This document shows, piece after piece, positions 10,772-24,700 of a stretch of DNA of 64,000 nucleotides. This DNA is from Odontocerum albicorne (lineage: Eukaryota; Arthropoda; Insecta; Trichoptera; Odontoceridae). The notes below the pieces were generated by a model, which did not search any database, was not told the origin of the DNA, and worked only from the letters and a program-made list of their open reading frames with translations. The translations under genes were made by a program, and so were the position numbers. Where the stretch lies: positions 32,125,540-32,189,539 of the forward strand of contig OX463839.1 in the NCBI GenBank assembly GCA_949825065.1, read 5' to 3'. Numbering within the stretch: the first letter of the stretch is position 1; each line of letters opens with the position of its first letter.

Positions 10772-12440
10772 TGCTTGAAAAAGTACTCAGTTGCGTTACT
10801 CCTGGCTGAGCATCATGGATCCCTTAAGATCTGCAACTGAAGGGATAGCTATGTTAAATGCAAAGCTCAGGGTGAATCCAGTAATCTCTTTTATTTAATC
10901 TTTACACGTTGTTGGAGACCATCCTCTTGTTCACCGACTCAACACTTCTAATCACCATTTCTTCTAGTGATATCGATGGCCGAAGTATTCTCTTTAACAG
11001 TTTTTCTTTGACACATCGGTGCGTAGTTGAGATTTGATTGCAGTTCATGAGATGTGAAGCTTTCGACGTCGACGCTATTTCCAGAAATCATCTAACAAGT
11101 ATTTTCCGTTTTTTCTAACCCCATAAAGAGCAATGGAGAAAACAAGACTGATTCCCAGATATACAATGGGTTTAGAAATACTGAGCGATTTAACCATACT
11201 TTTATAAATTTGGAAAAGTTATAAAGGTTAAATATGTAATAAGATCAATTAATGTTTTTTTTAAACAAAGGATTAAAAAGATAGGAGTACTAGCTATTTT
11301 TATTGTTTTTTCAAATACTTACAGTTTTGTAAAATCAATATGAATAATCGAATTTCAAATAACCATCGAAACATACAATTATACACGATTTTAGTGTATG
11401 ACGCAACAACTCCCGATAAAATTAGACTGTAGTATTTGTTCAGACAAACACATACGGTTTTGTGCATACAAGATCACTTTAATAATAGTTTTTGCTCTTT
11501 TTTGTCTTTTTTATAATTAAATCTTTTAAATAATTGAAAGTGGTGCATTACAAGTTTTGAATTGTGCTTTACAACCATCACAAACAAGGACATTAAGTAT
11601 ACTTATACCATCATGCCGTTTCCCTGTCAGGATAGTTAGAGAGGACAGAACCCCAGAGTTTTCTATCTTGACACACATATTTCGTTTCTTCTATATCCAT
11701 ATAACTTCTCATATAGCTCCTACGATTTCACTTATATTTACATTTATCATTGGTCTTCTAGCTGAGATGTTGAACTACCATCCGGAGGTTTCGGTTTCGA
11801 TTATCGATGTAACGCAACTGATTACTTACATTTATTCTAAATTGATTTATTTTTTACTCTCCATTTTCGATATATATATATTTTACCAGACCTGTTCAAA
11901 TTAATTAATATTTAATATATTGAGACTATTACATTAAAACAATGTATTATTATTACACAATATTCTCACAAATGATTTTATTATGTATAAAGTAATGGAA
12001 ATTTCATAATGAATCATGGATTCGATAAATTAAATTTTCGCAAAAAAAAAAACGAATTAATATCCCATTTATAACTATTCCCAACGCTGCCAGGGCAGAG
12101 CTTTGTATTTTGTTACCACCGTGTTTACGCGAGCCCTCCCACTTTCAGAAGTGATATAACGCCTCACAAGGATCGACACTGCTCAGTTTATGCGTTGCGA
12201 ACCGCAACTACTGAAGAATATACCGGCACAGGTGGCGGCAACACGTGTGGAGTTCAAAAAAATCTAAAATCATTAAAATATTTTGTCAAAATACCTACAA
12301 AATAAATATCATTTATTGTACATACAAGATAATTAAAATTTACAAAAAAGTTAACAAGATTGTTATTGTTACATTTTTCAAACGGACTGTCCAACTAAAT
12401 CAATGATATAAATCTTAATCGTTGCACTCGTAATTATTGA
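10772..12440. other. upstream region with LINE 3'-end scrap
   Basis: Mostly AT-rich DNA. The segment around 11610-11800 (minus strand) carries a degraded copy of the LINE 3' end that recurs here, recognisable by CCCTGTCAGGATAGTTAGAG and a following CTTCTATATCCATA-like part. A GC-richer patch lies at about 12085-12250. No gene was recognised. Confidence 0.45.
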
Positions 12441-12450
12441 ATATATAATA
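12441..12450 (+). promoter_or_regulatory. possible TATA box upstream of the first coding exon
   Basis: ATATATAATA lies 107 bp before the proposed start codon at 12557. The spacing would suit a short 5' untranslated region, but such motifs are common in AT-rich DNA. An upstream non-coding exon cannot be excluded. Confidence 0.2.
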
Positions 12451-12556
12451 CTTCCAACAAACAAAATCGGTTTAATTTACATTGACGTCTACTGCATTGT
12501 GGACGGATCATTTTAAAGCTGTTTTAATTGTGATTAGTTATTTCAGAAAAATAGCA

Positions 12557-12764
12557 ATGAAATATAAAACATTTGTGATTGTTGTGATATGTTGTATAAG
12601 TTATTGTTATTGTGAATCTACGAGTTTAAATTTGGAAACACATTCTATATTCTATGGACTGGTAAAAGAAGCATCAAGAAGAAATATTCCCGATTCAATA
12701 TGTCAACAGCAGTTGTCTAACATAACAAAAGCTATTGACACTCAAGAAAGATGGGCTATCAAAT
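12557..12764 (+). CDS. nrf-6-like: exon 1: signal peptide and start of NRF domain
   Basis: The chosen ATG (12557) gives MKYKTFVIVVICCISYCYC, a convincing signal peptide. An upstream in-frame ATG at 12482 would bury it behind 25 residues and is less likely. The mature part contains IPDSICQQQL and ends RWAIK. The donor GTAAGT starts at 12765 in phase 1, completing a TTG (Leu) codon with exon 2 to give the family's W-A-x-K-x-x-D-A-S-G join. This may not be the first transcribed exon. Confidence 0.88.
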
Positions 12765-15700
12765 GTAAGTACTCGTACCTATATATTTTAAATGCTTTGC
12801 GATAAAAATATTTCGTGATACTTTCGAGAATTATCTGACAAATTTTCATTTTGTTATTTATTTCTTTAAAATTTTCCCTTAACAATTTTTATTTATTTAT
12901 TTATTATTACACAAGACAAGAAATATACACCATTTGTGAAAAAACAACAGGTAATTTAATTTGGACAGACAATTTTAATGGATCTGGGTTTGTTGCCTTT
13001 CATTTGTCGTATCCCCAGTAAACTAAGCTTTTGCCTGTATCTCACTGAGGATATGTAGCATGAAAAAATAAATCGATACTTCTTTCCGATTTTTGATTAC
13101 ACAAAAACAAAACCCCGTTGCACGTTCTCATCGACCTGACAAACAGTGACACTCAATTACAACTGGAAACATCATGCGAAATTAAACTCCTCACACATCA
13201 TCACTCCAGAAAGACCAAAAATATTCATCCCACAATATACCGCACACAATTATAAGAATAAAAATAAAAAACATACAGAAACACAAAAACAACAAAATTT
13301 AAAACAACAAGAAGAAACCCACACTCACGAGCCCACACAAATCTTTTCCACACGCCATTCATCCTGAAAGCCCAAGTACTCAAAATCCTGTCGCAATAAC
13401 AACCACGCTCCGGTCGATCGTCTAAATGGTTTTCCTACCTTTGCCTTTATTGAATTCGGCACGCCATTGTATGTCATGGGAGCCAAATAAGCATATTGCC
13501 TTTGGCCAAAAGAGGTTTTAACTCTAGGGATGGTGAACATTTCATTAGTTGCCATGCGTGACCTGACTAATGCCCTGATCCAAGATAACTTAATGTCCTG
13601 CATCTTGCTAAGAATATTTGGTGATGTTTAAGTTGAATTAATTTACAAGAGTATAATGCCCTTTATTCAATTTCAATCAAACATGAAGGTATTTACTAGC
13701 AACTTTTAAAATATATTATTTGTTTAATATTAAATTTAAAATTGGAACCTTTTTATTAACACTTTATTTCAGGTACCCTGCTTTAACGTGATAAACTAGA
13801 TTTGTGTCGAGTCCCGGTCTCGGGTTTTCATGTGATCGATACTTCTTCCAAAAAGGACATATGATATTATTACTGACATGTGCTAAACTTTTTGTTTACA
13901 GTCCAGCCTTTAAACGATAGTCTCCTAATTTCTAACATGAACATATCCTAAACAACGAAAATATGCATGAATTCTGTCCTCGTGTCATGAATGTGCAGTG
14001 AAATGTCAGATCTTGAAGATTTTGACACATGACTCTGGAGACCAACTACAATCTCCGGGTTCAAATACAATAAGGAATTTGCTGGATCATCCAACAGATT
14101 GTCAAAAACCGTGTCTAAATATATGTTGACATGTATTCATCAACAAAACTTGCAAGGTATGGACACTATCTGTCTAATGCGAAAGGTGACTAACAGGAAA
14201 TGAAATACAAGACATTATTTATTTCTAGTTTACATTACTTTTTATTCAAAATACACTTTTTGATCGTGTCAGTACAGATCTTTCGTTTGCTCAAATTTTC
14301 TGTTAAAATTTGGACAGTGGATTTAGGAATTCCAGTGAGCTCCTCGATGAACCTAGTACTATAGACGCACAATGATTATTTCGAATATTTTCAGCCACTT
14401 TTTGAACATTTTTTTCGATTCGATCTGTCAATGATTGTCCAGGCCGTTGATCATCTTAAATGTTCTCTCTACGATCACCAAATCTTGCATACAACTTAAA
14501 AACGTTCTTACGACTCATAGCTCCACTACCATAAACAGTTTGAATCATTTCAAAAGTCTCTTGGGCGCTTTTACCCAGTTTAAAACAAAATTTTATGTTG
14601 GCACGTTGCTCCAGTGTTCTTTTTCCGACCGAGACTCAGAAGGCACGGTCAATTGTTACGTCATTACGAATGAACCAACGATGCCAGCGCTTTTAAACTT
14701 TTACGGAAGAAAGTCGAAATGTGTCGATAGCCAACTTATTTATTCATCGACAGGTGGCGCTGGTGGTTACGCAAAATTAAAACCAGTCACCTTTCCCATT
14801 GGACATACCGTGTACCATATGTGCTTACCACAAGAAGAGGAGTGAAACCTGGTACATGTGTATGAAGTGTGATATAGATTTCCACAAAGGAGAATGCTAG
14901 AAGAATTACCATACTTAACATAACTAAATCAATAAAATATTTTAAACAAATACGCAAAGTTTCATTAGAACTTTCCAGATAGATATTTACATAGTAATTA
15001 TAGTCTTCAAAAACAAGCCAGGTACTAGGACAGATAATATTGTCAATAAATAGTAAAACATAATTCTGAAAGAAAATAACAATTAGTTAGGCCATTTTAA
15101 AATTGAAATGCTTTTTTCAAATTGAATTAAAGATCATCAAGTGTATATAAACCTTTACTTTGTGCTCTAGTTAGATTTTATTTCTTGAAAAGATTCAGAT
15201 GAAAAGCTTGCATTAACCTAATATGTAACATATCCATCCATCTACTAATTTGTAATTAACAAAAATGTATAGTATTTAGTTAAGATTGTTTGATACTGTT
15301 CACATTGACCAACAACTTAATGTTATTTTAAATCGCAAAGTGGCAGTTATAACATTTACAATAAAAAAAACTACTGGATTCACCCACACAATACATGAAA
15401 ACGCCTGTCTCCCAAACTGGAGTTGCGGATTTGATTCCCGTTGGAACACAGATTTTTCAATCTGGTTTTCACTTAAGGCGTCTTTAACATTTTTGTGGTT
15501 GGTTGGAAGAAATCGTCACATGGCAATAATCCCACAAAGTTGTACTGTATACAAAGTGTTATACATTATTCACATGGCAATACGCCCAATAGGTTATGCT
15601 CGTACAGTATACAACGTAAGTGTAATTACAATACAAAATATATTTGTAAGCAAATATATGATAATTTTAAAGAATGAATTATATCCATTATTCATACAAG

Positions 15701-18700
15701 CATAATATTTGTTGGAAACTAAAATTGTTCTTCCGATTTACGTTAGTGATCAAAGTAATTTATAATTCGGAATAAATTAATCAAAAACTACATCGCACTT
15801 CGATAAAATATTCGATGAATGTAATCAAACCGATTTACAAGTGAATAAATTTATCGTTTGATTCAAAATAATAGATTTTATTTATTGACGAAAAAATTAA
15901 ACCTGGCAAATATTTTTTACTTTTACAAATATCGAAAATACTTAAACGAAACAATGAATGGCGAATTGCAAGATAAAATAAAATCAATGAGATACTAAAA
16001 GAGATATTTGAACCAAGCAATATCAAGGCCTTCTAAATGTGATGTTTCACAACAGTGTGTTAGTGCTAACATTTATGTATGGGAGTGAAACGTAAACCTA
16101 AATGGATGAAACTTGAATAAACGTAGTAGAAATGCGTGCACTGAGAAGTACATGTGGGATAGGGTGTCGATGAATGACAAAATAATAAATGTAATTATTG
16201 AGGATGAATTTAAGCTAAAAACTGTAGTGTTAAGTAGGATGAAAAAGAGCATGTACACGTTGACGGATAACGAAAGACTGACTAAATAAATGTATAATGC
16301 AAACAAGAGTGGAAGTTACGAGTAGGTTTAAGGACGACCGAGAAAAGTATAGTCGGACCAAGTGAATGAAATTTTAAATGAAGGAAATGGAGTAAGATAA
16401 ACAGAAGTTGCTGTATGAATGTGGAAAAGCCGAAAAAAGTATCTCATAATACAAAAGTTTAGTGATATGTCCTCTCTTCTTACCCAAACAGAGAAATTAC
16501 ATGATAGTATGTATGTATTCCAATATTAAAAACAGGAAATTTATTTATAAAAGTTTGGTATTTAAAGGATTGAGAACTTCGTTTTATGTCATTAGTTTAT
16601 ACTAAGTACTCAAATCATCTTACAATTATTGTACGAGTATATTTGTTCCCGTCTAATATAATATATAATATAATACGAGTAGATAACGGTGTTGTGTAAA
16701 TTGAACTTTGTTAAAAAGTAGGTATGTATTTCATTTGATGATGATTAATACGCGAATCGTTTTTACACTGTTCTAGAATATGAAGGCCTGTCTTGTATTA
16801 CAAATTAAGTTTTTAGAATTATTGTTAATAAATATAAGAAGAAAATAAGTAGTTTTTAATTTTTATTAAGAGTAAATATAATATTATGGATTTATTAAAA
16901 ATGACAACACTACACACCAGCAAAAGGCAATAGTGAGAGAAACAAACGTAACTGTATAAGACGATGTGGAGAAAACGAAGGAAGTACGAGTATGTGACAT
17001 ACTCGTATGTTGTGATAGGAAAGATTGTCCTCTCTGTCTACAACAGGTTTAAGGCGTGATGTGATCATATTTATTTACACCAAACGTATTTTCATAATTT
17101 ATTTGACAATGTGTAAATTTATTTAAAAAATAGGTTTCGTTTTTAACCGTTACCATTTATTTAGAAACAATTATTCGTAAAACTAAAAATTGATAAATAC
17201 ATACAATCACGTCGTTTCCTTGTCGGGGTAGACAGAGAGGAGAAACCGACAACCTTTCATATTGCGATACACATTATATGCCTCTTCTATATTCATACAC
17301 CTCCTCATACAATTCTTACGACTTCTTTGACTTACATTTCCTTATTTCAAATTATCATTCCATACTGCATGATGTTGCTTCACATAAAACTATAATAAAT
17401 TAGTGAGATGCATGGCCGCGCGGTAACGCATTGGACTTCCGTGCGGAAGGTCGTCAGTTCGAACTCCGAGCTGCGCTACTCCCCTAAAAGGACACAGGTA
17501 TTTTTTCCGCCTAGTATTCGAGGGCATAAAGATACCTATAACTTCGGCCATACATAATATATTGTTCCAAAAAAAAAAGGAAAAAATGATCATGTCGGTG
17601 TGCTCCGATCGTCTCACTTCGGTGTGCCATCACCTACCGAACCTGTCGGTGTGCTCCGATCGTCTCACTTCGGTGTGCCATCACCTACCGAACCTGTCGG
17701 TGTGCTCCGATCGTCTCACTTCGGTGTGCCATCACCTACCGAACCTGTCGGTGTGCTCCGATCGTCTCACTTCGGTGTGCCATCACCTACCGAACCAGAT
17801 GTTAAAGAGGCCTAAAGTGAAAACATGTCGGTGTGCTCCGATCGTCTCACTTCGGTGTGCCATCACCTACCGAACCAGATGTTAAAGAGGCCTAAAGTGA
17901 AAACATGTCGGTGTGCTCCGATCGTCTCACTTCGGTGTGCCATCACCTACCGAACCAGATGTTAAAGAGGCCTAAAGTGAAAACATGTCGGTGTGCTCCG
18001 ATCGTCTCACTTCGGTGTGCCATCACCTACCGAACCAGATGTTAAAGAGGCCTAAAGTGAAAACAAAACCGAAATACTTTTTTTTCAATTCGAAAAAAAT
18101 ACCAACGGAAATCAAACCCGCAACCTTGGAGTTTTAAGATAGTCGGTTAACCAACTAGGCCACGGGGTATGTTATTTTTTATTAATGTATTTTGAGTTTT
18201 TCAAAATATATAGGCTTTTAATTATACGAGTATAGTGCAAAACATAACAGGACTTTTTTGCTTTTCAATGACATTTAGTAATTTTGTTACATCTTTATAA
18301 CATAGGTTTAGTTGTGGGATTCATCTTTTTCAATTTTAATATTGAAACTCGATATTCTCAAAAATTGTATTTCAAGTTGATAGTCTCACAATAAAGGTGA
18401 AACTTGAACCATGACACAACACAACACAGTTTAATCATTTATTCTAGTTTGTAACGAAACATCTAAGAAACGTTAAGGCAAAAATCATTAATACATTGTG
18501 TTTCATATTATTTGTCTGTTTATACTCCTATAGTTTGTTGTTCCGTAAGTTTGTTTACTTTCGTACGTTTCTCTGCCTTGATGTCTTACCATGGTTAATA
18601 AATGGCCCTGTGAGGTAACATCTACTTGGAAAGTGGGTACTCATACATACTCGTTGTAAATCTCATAATGGCGCAGTACGCGGAAGAGGAAGGTTTAAGC

Positions 18701-21700
18701 TTGGTACGAGCAATCTGAACAACTAGTAACAAATAGGACAGTATTATGTAAGCCATTTCTACAAAATTATTGAACAGTCAATTTTATACCACAATTTATT
18801 GTAAAACCATTTGAGGTTTTTCTTTTAAATAGGGTGTCTCAAAAAAGTGTATACACATTTTGAATAATTATAAATTCAGTATTTATTAAGGTATATGCAT
18901 ATATGATTAAAACTTCAAGTTAAGGAAGATAGACGTATTTTTTTTCTTATCGCAAATGCTTAAGTTAATGGCTGTTCTCGATCATACACTGCTGATAACG
19001 TGGAATCACAAACGAATTATTTGTTTTGGTATTTGGGCGCATTATATTTCAATAGCTGCTCTCAATTCATTAACTGTTGCCGGTTTTGTGTCATAAACTT
19101 TATCTTTGACGAGTCTCCATAAAAAAGTCAATTGGCGTGAGGTCTGGGGAGCTCGGGATGTATTCAATGCTACCTCTACGTTCAATTAATTTGTTCAGCA
19201 AATTTTCACATTACAATGATAGTGGGGAGGTGCACCATCTTACTGGAAATAAAAGCCCTCCCCATCCCTAAACTCCTCACGAATGCGTGGTATGACGTTT
19301 TCCTGCAGAAAGTTCAAATAAACGGCACTGTGTAAAAGTGTATATCTGATATACGTGTATATGTTGGGATACCCAATATGACTTGTATAGCACTATTTCT
19401 TTGTGAAAATATTACTTCAAGAGCGCTGTGTTTTTTAAATTTATAAAAGACTGCTAAAATTTAGTTTTTATTTCTTTAAATATTTGTTAATTTCTACACA
19501 AAAACGCGGCCTATTTCAATAGGTTCATAACTGTTCTGAGATAGCTGAATTATACACTCAAAAATCCAAAATATTAAAGAGTGCGGTCGGGAAACAAGAT
19601 TGTGTTCGGCTCCATTATTTTATTTTATTATTTTGTGTACGTGGTACATATAGCGGGTTTATTGCTATTCAACAATTTCTTTCAACCAACCAGCTCATCT
19701 TGGATACGTTACGTTGTTTTAAACCATAACAGATTTAACAAACAAAATATTATTCTAAGTAATAAAAGGAATATATTACTAATCTTGAAACAATAAATAC
19801 TATATATAGAGGAAATTATTTCGGCCAAGAATAAGGAAAACAAAAGAAAAATTTGAATATTCTGAGCAATGTAATATTTTTTTCAATTCTCTCTTGAACG
19901 TTAATAAGTAAGTAAAAAGGATAAGGGAAACAAAATAAAAAATTGAATCAAATAATATTCTGAGAGAAAAGTAATATTTTTTAATTCTTTCTTGAATGTT
20001 AATAAGGAGGTAACAACATTCGTACATGTCTAGCGAGCGCGTATTGTTACCAGATGAAATATTTTATCAGAGTGGAACTCTTATGTTAAACTTATTTTTT
20101 TCGGGTATCGTTGGAAATCGAAGGCCCGAAACCCCCCGTATGGAAGGGAAACGTATTAGCAACTAGACCACAGATGTCTGAAATGTTGTAGAATAAATAC
20201 ATTAAATGGGATTGCACTCAAGGCGACCAGTGTATGCAAATATTTTGTTTTATTCACAAGTCCATTAATAGTTTAATGATTTATTTGCTTATCTGCTTGT
20301 TATGTTACTTTATCTTGTCAAAAAGTAATAACCTTGTTTACTTGTGCGTGCTAAGTGACCTACCTCCTACATCAATTCTTTATATTATTTTATTTATTTT
20401 AATTTTATTTACGGATGACAAGAAATATACACAATTGGCGAAAAAACAACAGGTTATTTAATTTGAACACACAATTTTAATGGATCTGAGTTTGTTGCCT
20501 TTCATTTGTCGTGTCCCCAGTAAACTAGACTTTTGCATGTATCTCACTGAGGTCATTTTGGACAGGAATGGATATATAACTCGATCTTTAGTCTCCCGGA
20601 CGATTTTCTTTAAGTCGATCGGTCACTTGCCGTCTTCTCCCCAAGTCTATCTTCATTCCCTACTTTCTTAGATCCAACTGCACGTTATCTAGAAGCCTCT
20701 GTCTTGGTCTGTGTAGTGGCTTGCAAGATGAACTTTGTTGACTGTGTCAATAGAGATCTGTTTACCATAAATGGTCCATCCATACCAACATTCGCGACCT
20801 CGTGTTGGGATAATTAGTTATTTATTGTGTTCGACGATCTCCGTGGTCCTGTTGATAAGATGCATGACTTGTACGTAGAGATTTCAGGTTCAATTGCCGA
20901 TGGTACACAAAAAAACGGCACAATCTGATAAAATAGTTTTTTTGATAACAATACTCGTACACGACAAGCATACCATACGTGTGATTGTTGTTCACGTGCA
21001 ATACGAACCGTGAGCTCCGTATCTAATGAACTTTACCAACATTTTCTCAATTTCGAACCTGTGTCTGCGGGATGTTCCTTCGGAGAAAAGTGGGACTTTC
21101 AGGTCGATTTCTTCTTCATCTAATTAATTGGTTGTTTCAAATGAATCCAATATGGTGAGGTATTATGTTAGAGCTTTTGCAGTTGCTGGTTCAGTGTCGT
21201 GGAATGATCTGCCTCCTAGTATCATATATATGGATGGCATGTGCAGTTTTGCAGTTGCTGGTTCAGTGTCGTGGAATGATCTGCCTCCTAGTATCATATA
21301 TATGGATGGCATGTGCAGTTTTGCAGTTGCTGGTTCAGTGTCGTGGAATGATCTGCCTCCTAGTATCATATATATGGATGGCATGTGCAGTTTTGCAGTT
21401 GCTGGTTCAGTGTCGTGGAATGATCTGCCTCCTAGTATCATATATATGGATGGCATGTGCAATTTTATGAAGTACTTAAAGACAGTCCTTTTTGGGAAGT
21501 CTTATCACAATTTATGAGTGGTTTCGAATCCCCAGTTAAAACTCTATATATGCTGTCCTTTTACTATTATTATTAAATTACTATATATGCTGTCCTTTTA
21601 CTATTATTATTATTAATCCAATGACTCTAAATCCAAAGGCTGTATTACTGGGGCCAAATACAACATTGTCTCCCGGTAACATATTTAATATGAATCGCCA

Positions 21701-24700
21701 ATTCAGGTATGTTAAAGGACACCCATACGAAGGAAGAATAAATGGTTGTCTCGTTAATTTTGAATTTTTTTCACTAGATTTCAATTTCTACTCCTGCAAT
21801 CTGTTTTGAGCCAAGTATATTTCGTAGTTTTCGATTTCCTAAACTCAGTTACTTTTGTGAGTATTACGGGTAAAAATGAATTGAGTCGTATATTCTCAGT
21901 TTTGCATTTCGGAACAGGGTTTTTTATTTTTTATTTTATTTTAAATTTCTTACAAATCAGCAGTTTGTGAAGTGTTGTGATTGGTCTGGTTTCACTTTGG
22001 ATCCTTATTCGGATGTCCGTGTCCACGTAATCTTTGCTGGTAACACACTAAATTGGTGGATATTAAGTAAAATAAAACTATTGCTATGGTAAAGCTAAAT
22101 ATTTATCAAAATACAGATCAAAACTACATATTGTAAATCTTTTTTTTATCTTTAAAAAAATGCAAATTAAACGATTTTACTCAACTGAACTTTCACAATC
22201 ACCAAACTTTCAACATTATTTTCATCTGTCTCTTTTGCTTTTAAAATTAATTTTAGGACGTTTTATTTCTAATTTAGTTACAAGCAGTATCGCCGTTGCT
22301 GAACGACCGATCCAAATAAACGATTTAATTTCAGTATTTGTAAATAATGAAAAGAAAATTTTTATTTATATATATTACATCACATATGTAAAAAAAATAA
22401 AGAAAAAAAGATAACCTCGCTCGAGGAAATAATTGCGTAAACATTAATTACATAAATCTTTGCAATGCGGATAACTGAAGAAAATCAAGTTTTGAAGTGG
22501 TTACGACTTAAGTTAGCAGAAAAACAAAATAAAGTCGGTTGAGTGAAAAAAATGTTGATATCCGACCTCTGTGGTCTAGTTGGTAAAATGCATATTTTCC
22601 GATCCGGAGGTTGTGGGTTCGATTCCCATTGGTAATTAAATTTGTAAAATATCCAGTCTAAAAAAGGCATTTTTAGTTGGTTGGAAGACATTTCCATTCG
22701 GCAATAAGCCCGTTAGGTTGTACTCTAAAACTATGGTGTTTGGAATTTTCTGTATATTTTGTAATGAAATATAATGAGTTGAAAGATTCCGCTATTTATT
22801 TATTTATTTCAACGATTAAATGATCTTTTTGATACAAAGATAAAAAACAACATATAGAATTTAACATTGACATTTAAGAAGGGTTATATAATAGGAAAAA
22901 AACAGTACAAGTCGAACAATACAACAAAACAAATCCATATATTTCAATAAATTCATTCCGGCAAGAACAACTTCTTCACTTGACTTATGTAAGTGGCCAG
23001 AGCCACATGAAAATATATACAATGCCCATATTGATAACCCAATCTGTACAGTATTGTTATGCAAGAGATGTACAAATAATTAGTTGCAACGAGTTCACTA
23101 TGGAACAAAACATTTTCCCGAGTGGGCCTACAAGGAATATGTAGCATGAAAAGCTGAGTTAGTTCCGGACTATTGAAATACGAGTTGAAAATCTTTAACA
23201 ATGTTTTGAGGTCAAACATCTTTCTTCTATCTGACCAGGTTTTAAGTCGCAACACTTTCAACAATATATCATAGTCCAACTCAGTTATTGGGATCTGCAG
23301 TTTTAATTTCAAAATCGTGTTGTCTGATGACGGAAAGGTAGAAACAGATATTCAATAGAGAATTACAATAGGAAACAATGTCAACGGGACACTAAAAGAC
23401 ATATAATAAACCAATAACAAGATTTTCCAAAATGATTGTTCACAATAGTGTATTAGTTGAGGAAACATTGGTGTATAGGAGTGAAACGTGGAAGTGAAAA
23501 ATAAATAAAAGGAGATGTATTACTGTGGTGCATAAAAGAAAACTGAGTTCACTGGGAATAATATGGGGTATAATAATGTATGACAATAAGAAATCTGATT
23601 ATTAAGGATGAATGTGAGCTTAAAACTGATATGTTAAGTGGGATGAAAATGAGCAGGTTGAGGAGGTTTAGACATGTTGAACGTAAGAGTTTACAAAATA
23701 CAGACTCAATGCATTTGTAATGCATGTTTTAGTGTATGTCATGGTAAAAGTGATCAACAAGAAAAGGCGAGAAGTAAGAGAAATAGGAGGAAGTCTATGA
23801 GTATATATATGGATGTGGGAGAGGCGAAGGAAGTATGGTTCTGGGGCATATATGTCTACTCCATCAGGGAAATGATGTGATATTATGTATGCATGTGTAA
23901 GAAATTTTATGAATTGAAAACCTATCCATGAAGACTAAAGAAGGCTGAAGCAGTTCAAGACAAAACTGGTGCTAGTCGACTGGAAGAAAACATGTATTAA
24001 GACTAGTGAGACAGTTGTGTTAGTAGACTGGAATGAACAGTTGTTATAGTTGAGTAGAACTAAACGAGTTCTAATACTAGTGACAGTCGTGCCAGTTGAC
24101 TGAAATAAACAGTTGTTCTATTTGACTTGAACTAAACGAGTTTTAAGACTTAGTAGACAATGGAAGAGGCGAAGGAAATATGTCGTGACGAGAATGTTTA
24201 GTGCTCTGTCTTTTTTGTCTATCCCAACATGGAAATGCTGTTATGTTATGTATGTACAAGAAAATAAATATGGAGTGAATCCACAAAGCAGTATGTTGAA
24301 GTAGTCTAAGATAGAACTGGTGCTATTTGACTGAACCTAAACAACTATCATAGGACTAACGAGACAATCGTGTTTGTTAAATGGAATTAAAAGTTGTTCT
24401 AGTTGACTAGAGCTAACATCATTTAAGATCAGTTAATCAGACGTGATAATTGACTGAAAATAAACAACTTTTTCTAGTTGATTAGAGCAAAGCGAGGTTA
24501 GTAAGCTAGACTAGTGAAAAAGTCATAATAGTTAACTGGAAATAATGGTAGTTCTGAGCTTAAAGACAAACCTCACTAGTCTTTAAATTCATTTAATTCT
24601 AGTCAACTAAACCAACTTTTTACTCCAGTCAACTAGCACGAGTGTCTTTCTTGTATTTAAATTTGTTTTGTTGATTAGAACTAAACGAGTTTAATGGCAA

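Noticed and set aside
12482..12556. Upstream ATG at 12482 as the translation start of the NRF-6-like protein
   Set aside because: It would place 25 mostly polar residues before an otherwise ideal signal peptide; the ATG at 12557 is preferred.
14435..14845. 136-codon + strand frame as a gene
   Set aside because: It is the antisense shadow of a mariner-like transposase remnant on the minus strand.
17562..17885. Repetitive + strand frames over the SINE-derived array
   Set aside because: They are translations of the 51-bp tandem unit, not conserved proteins.
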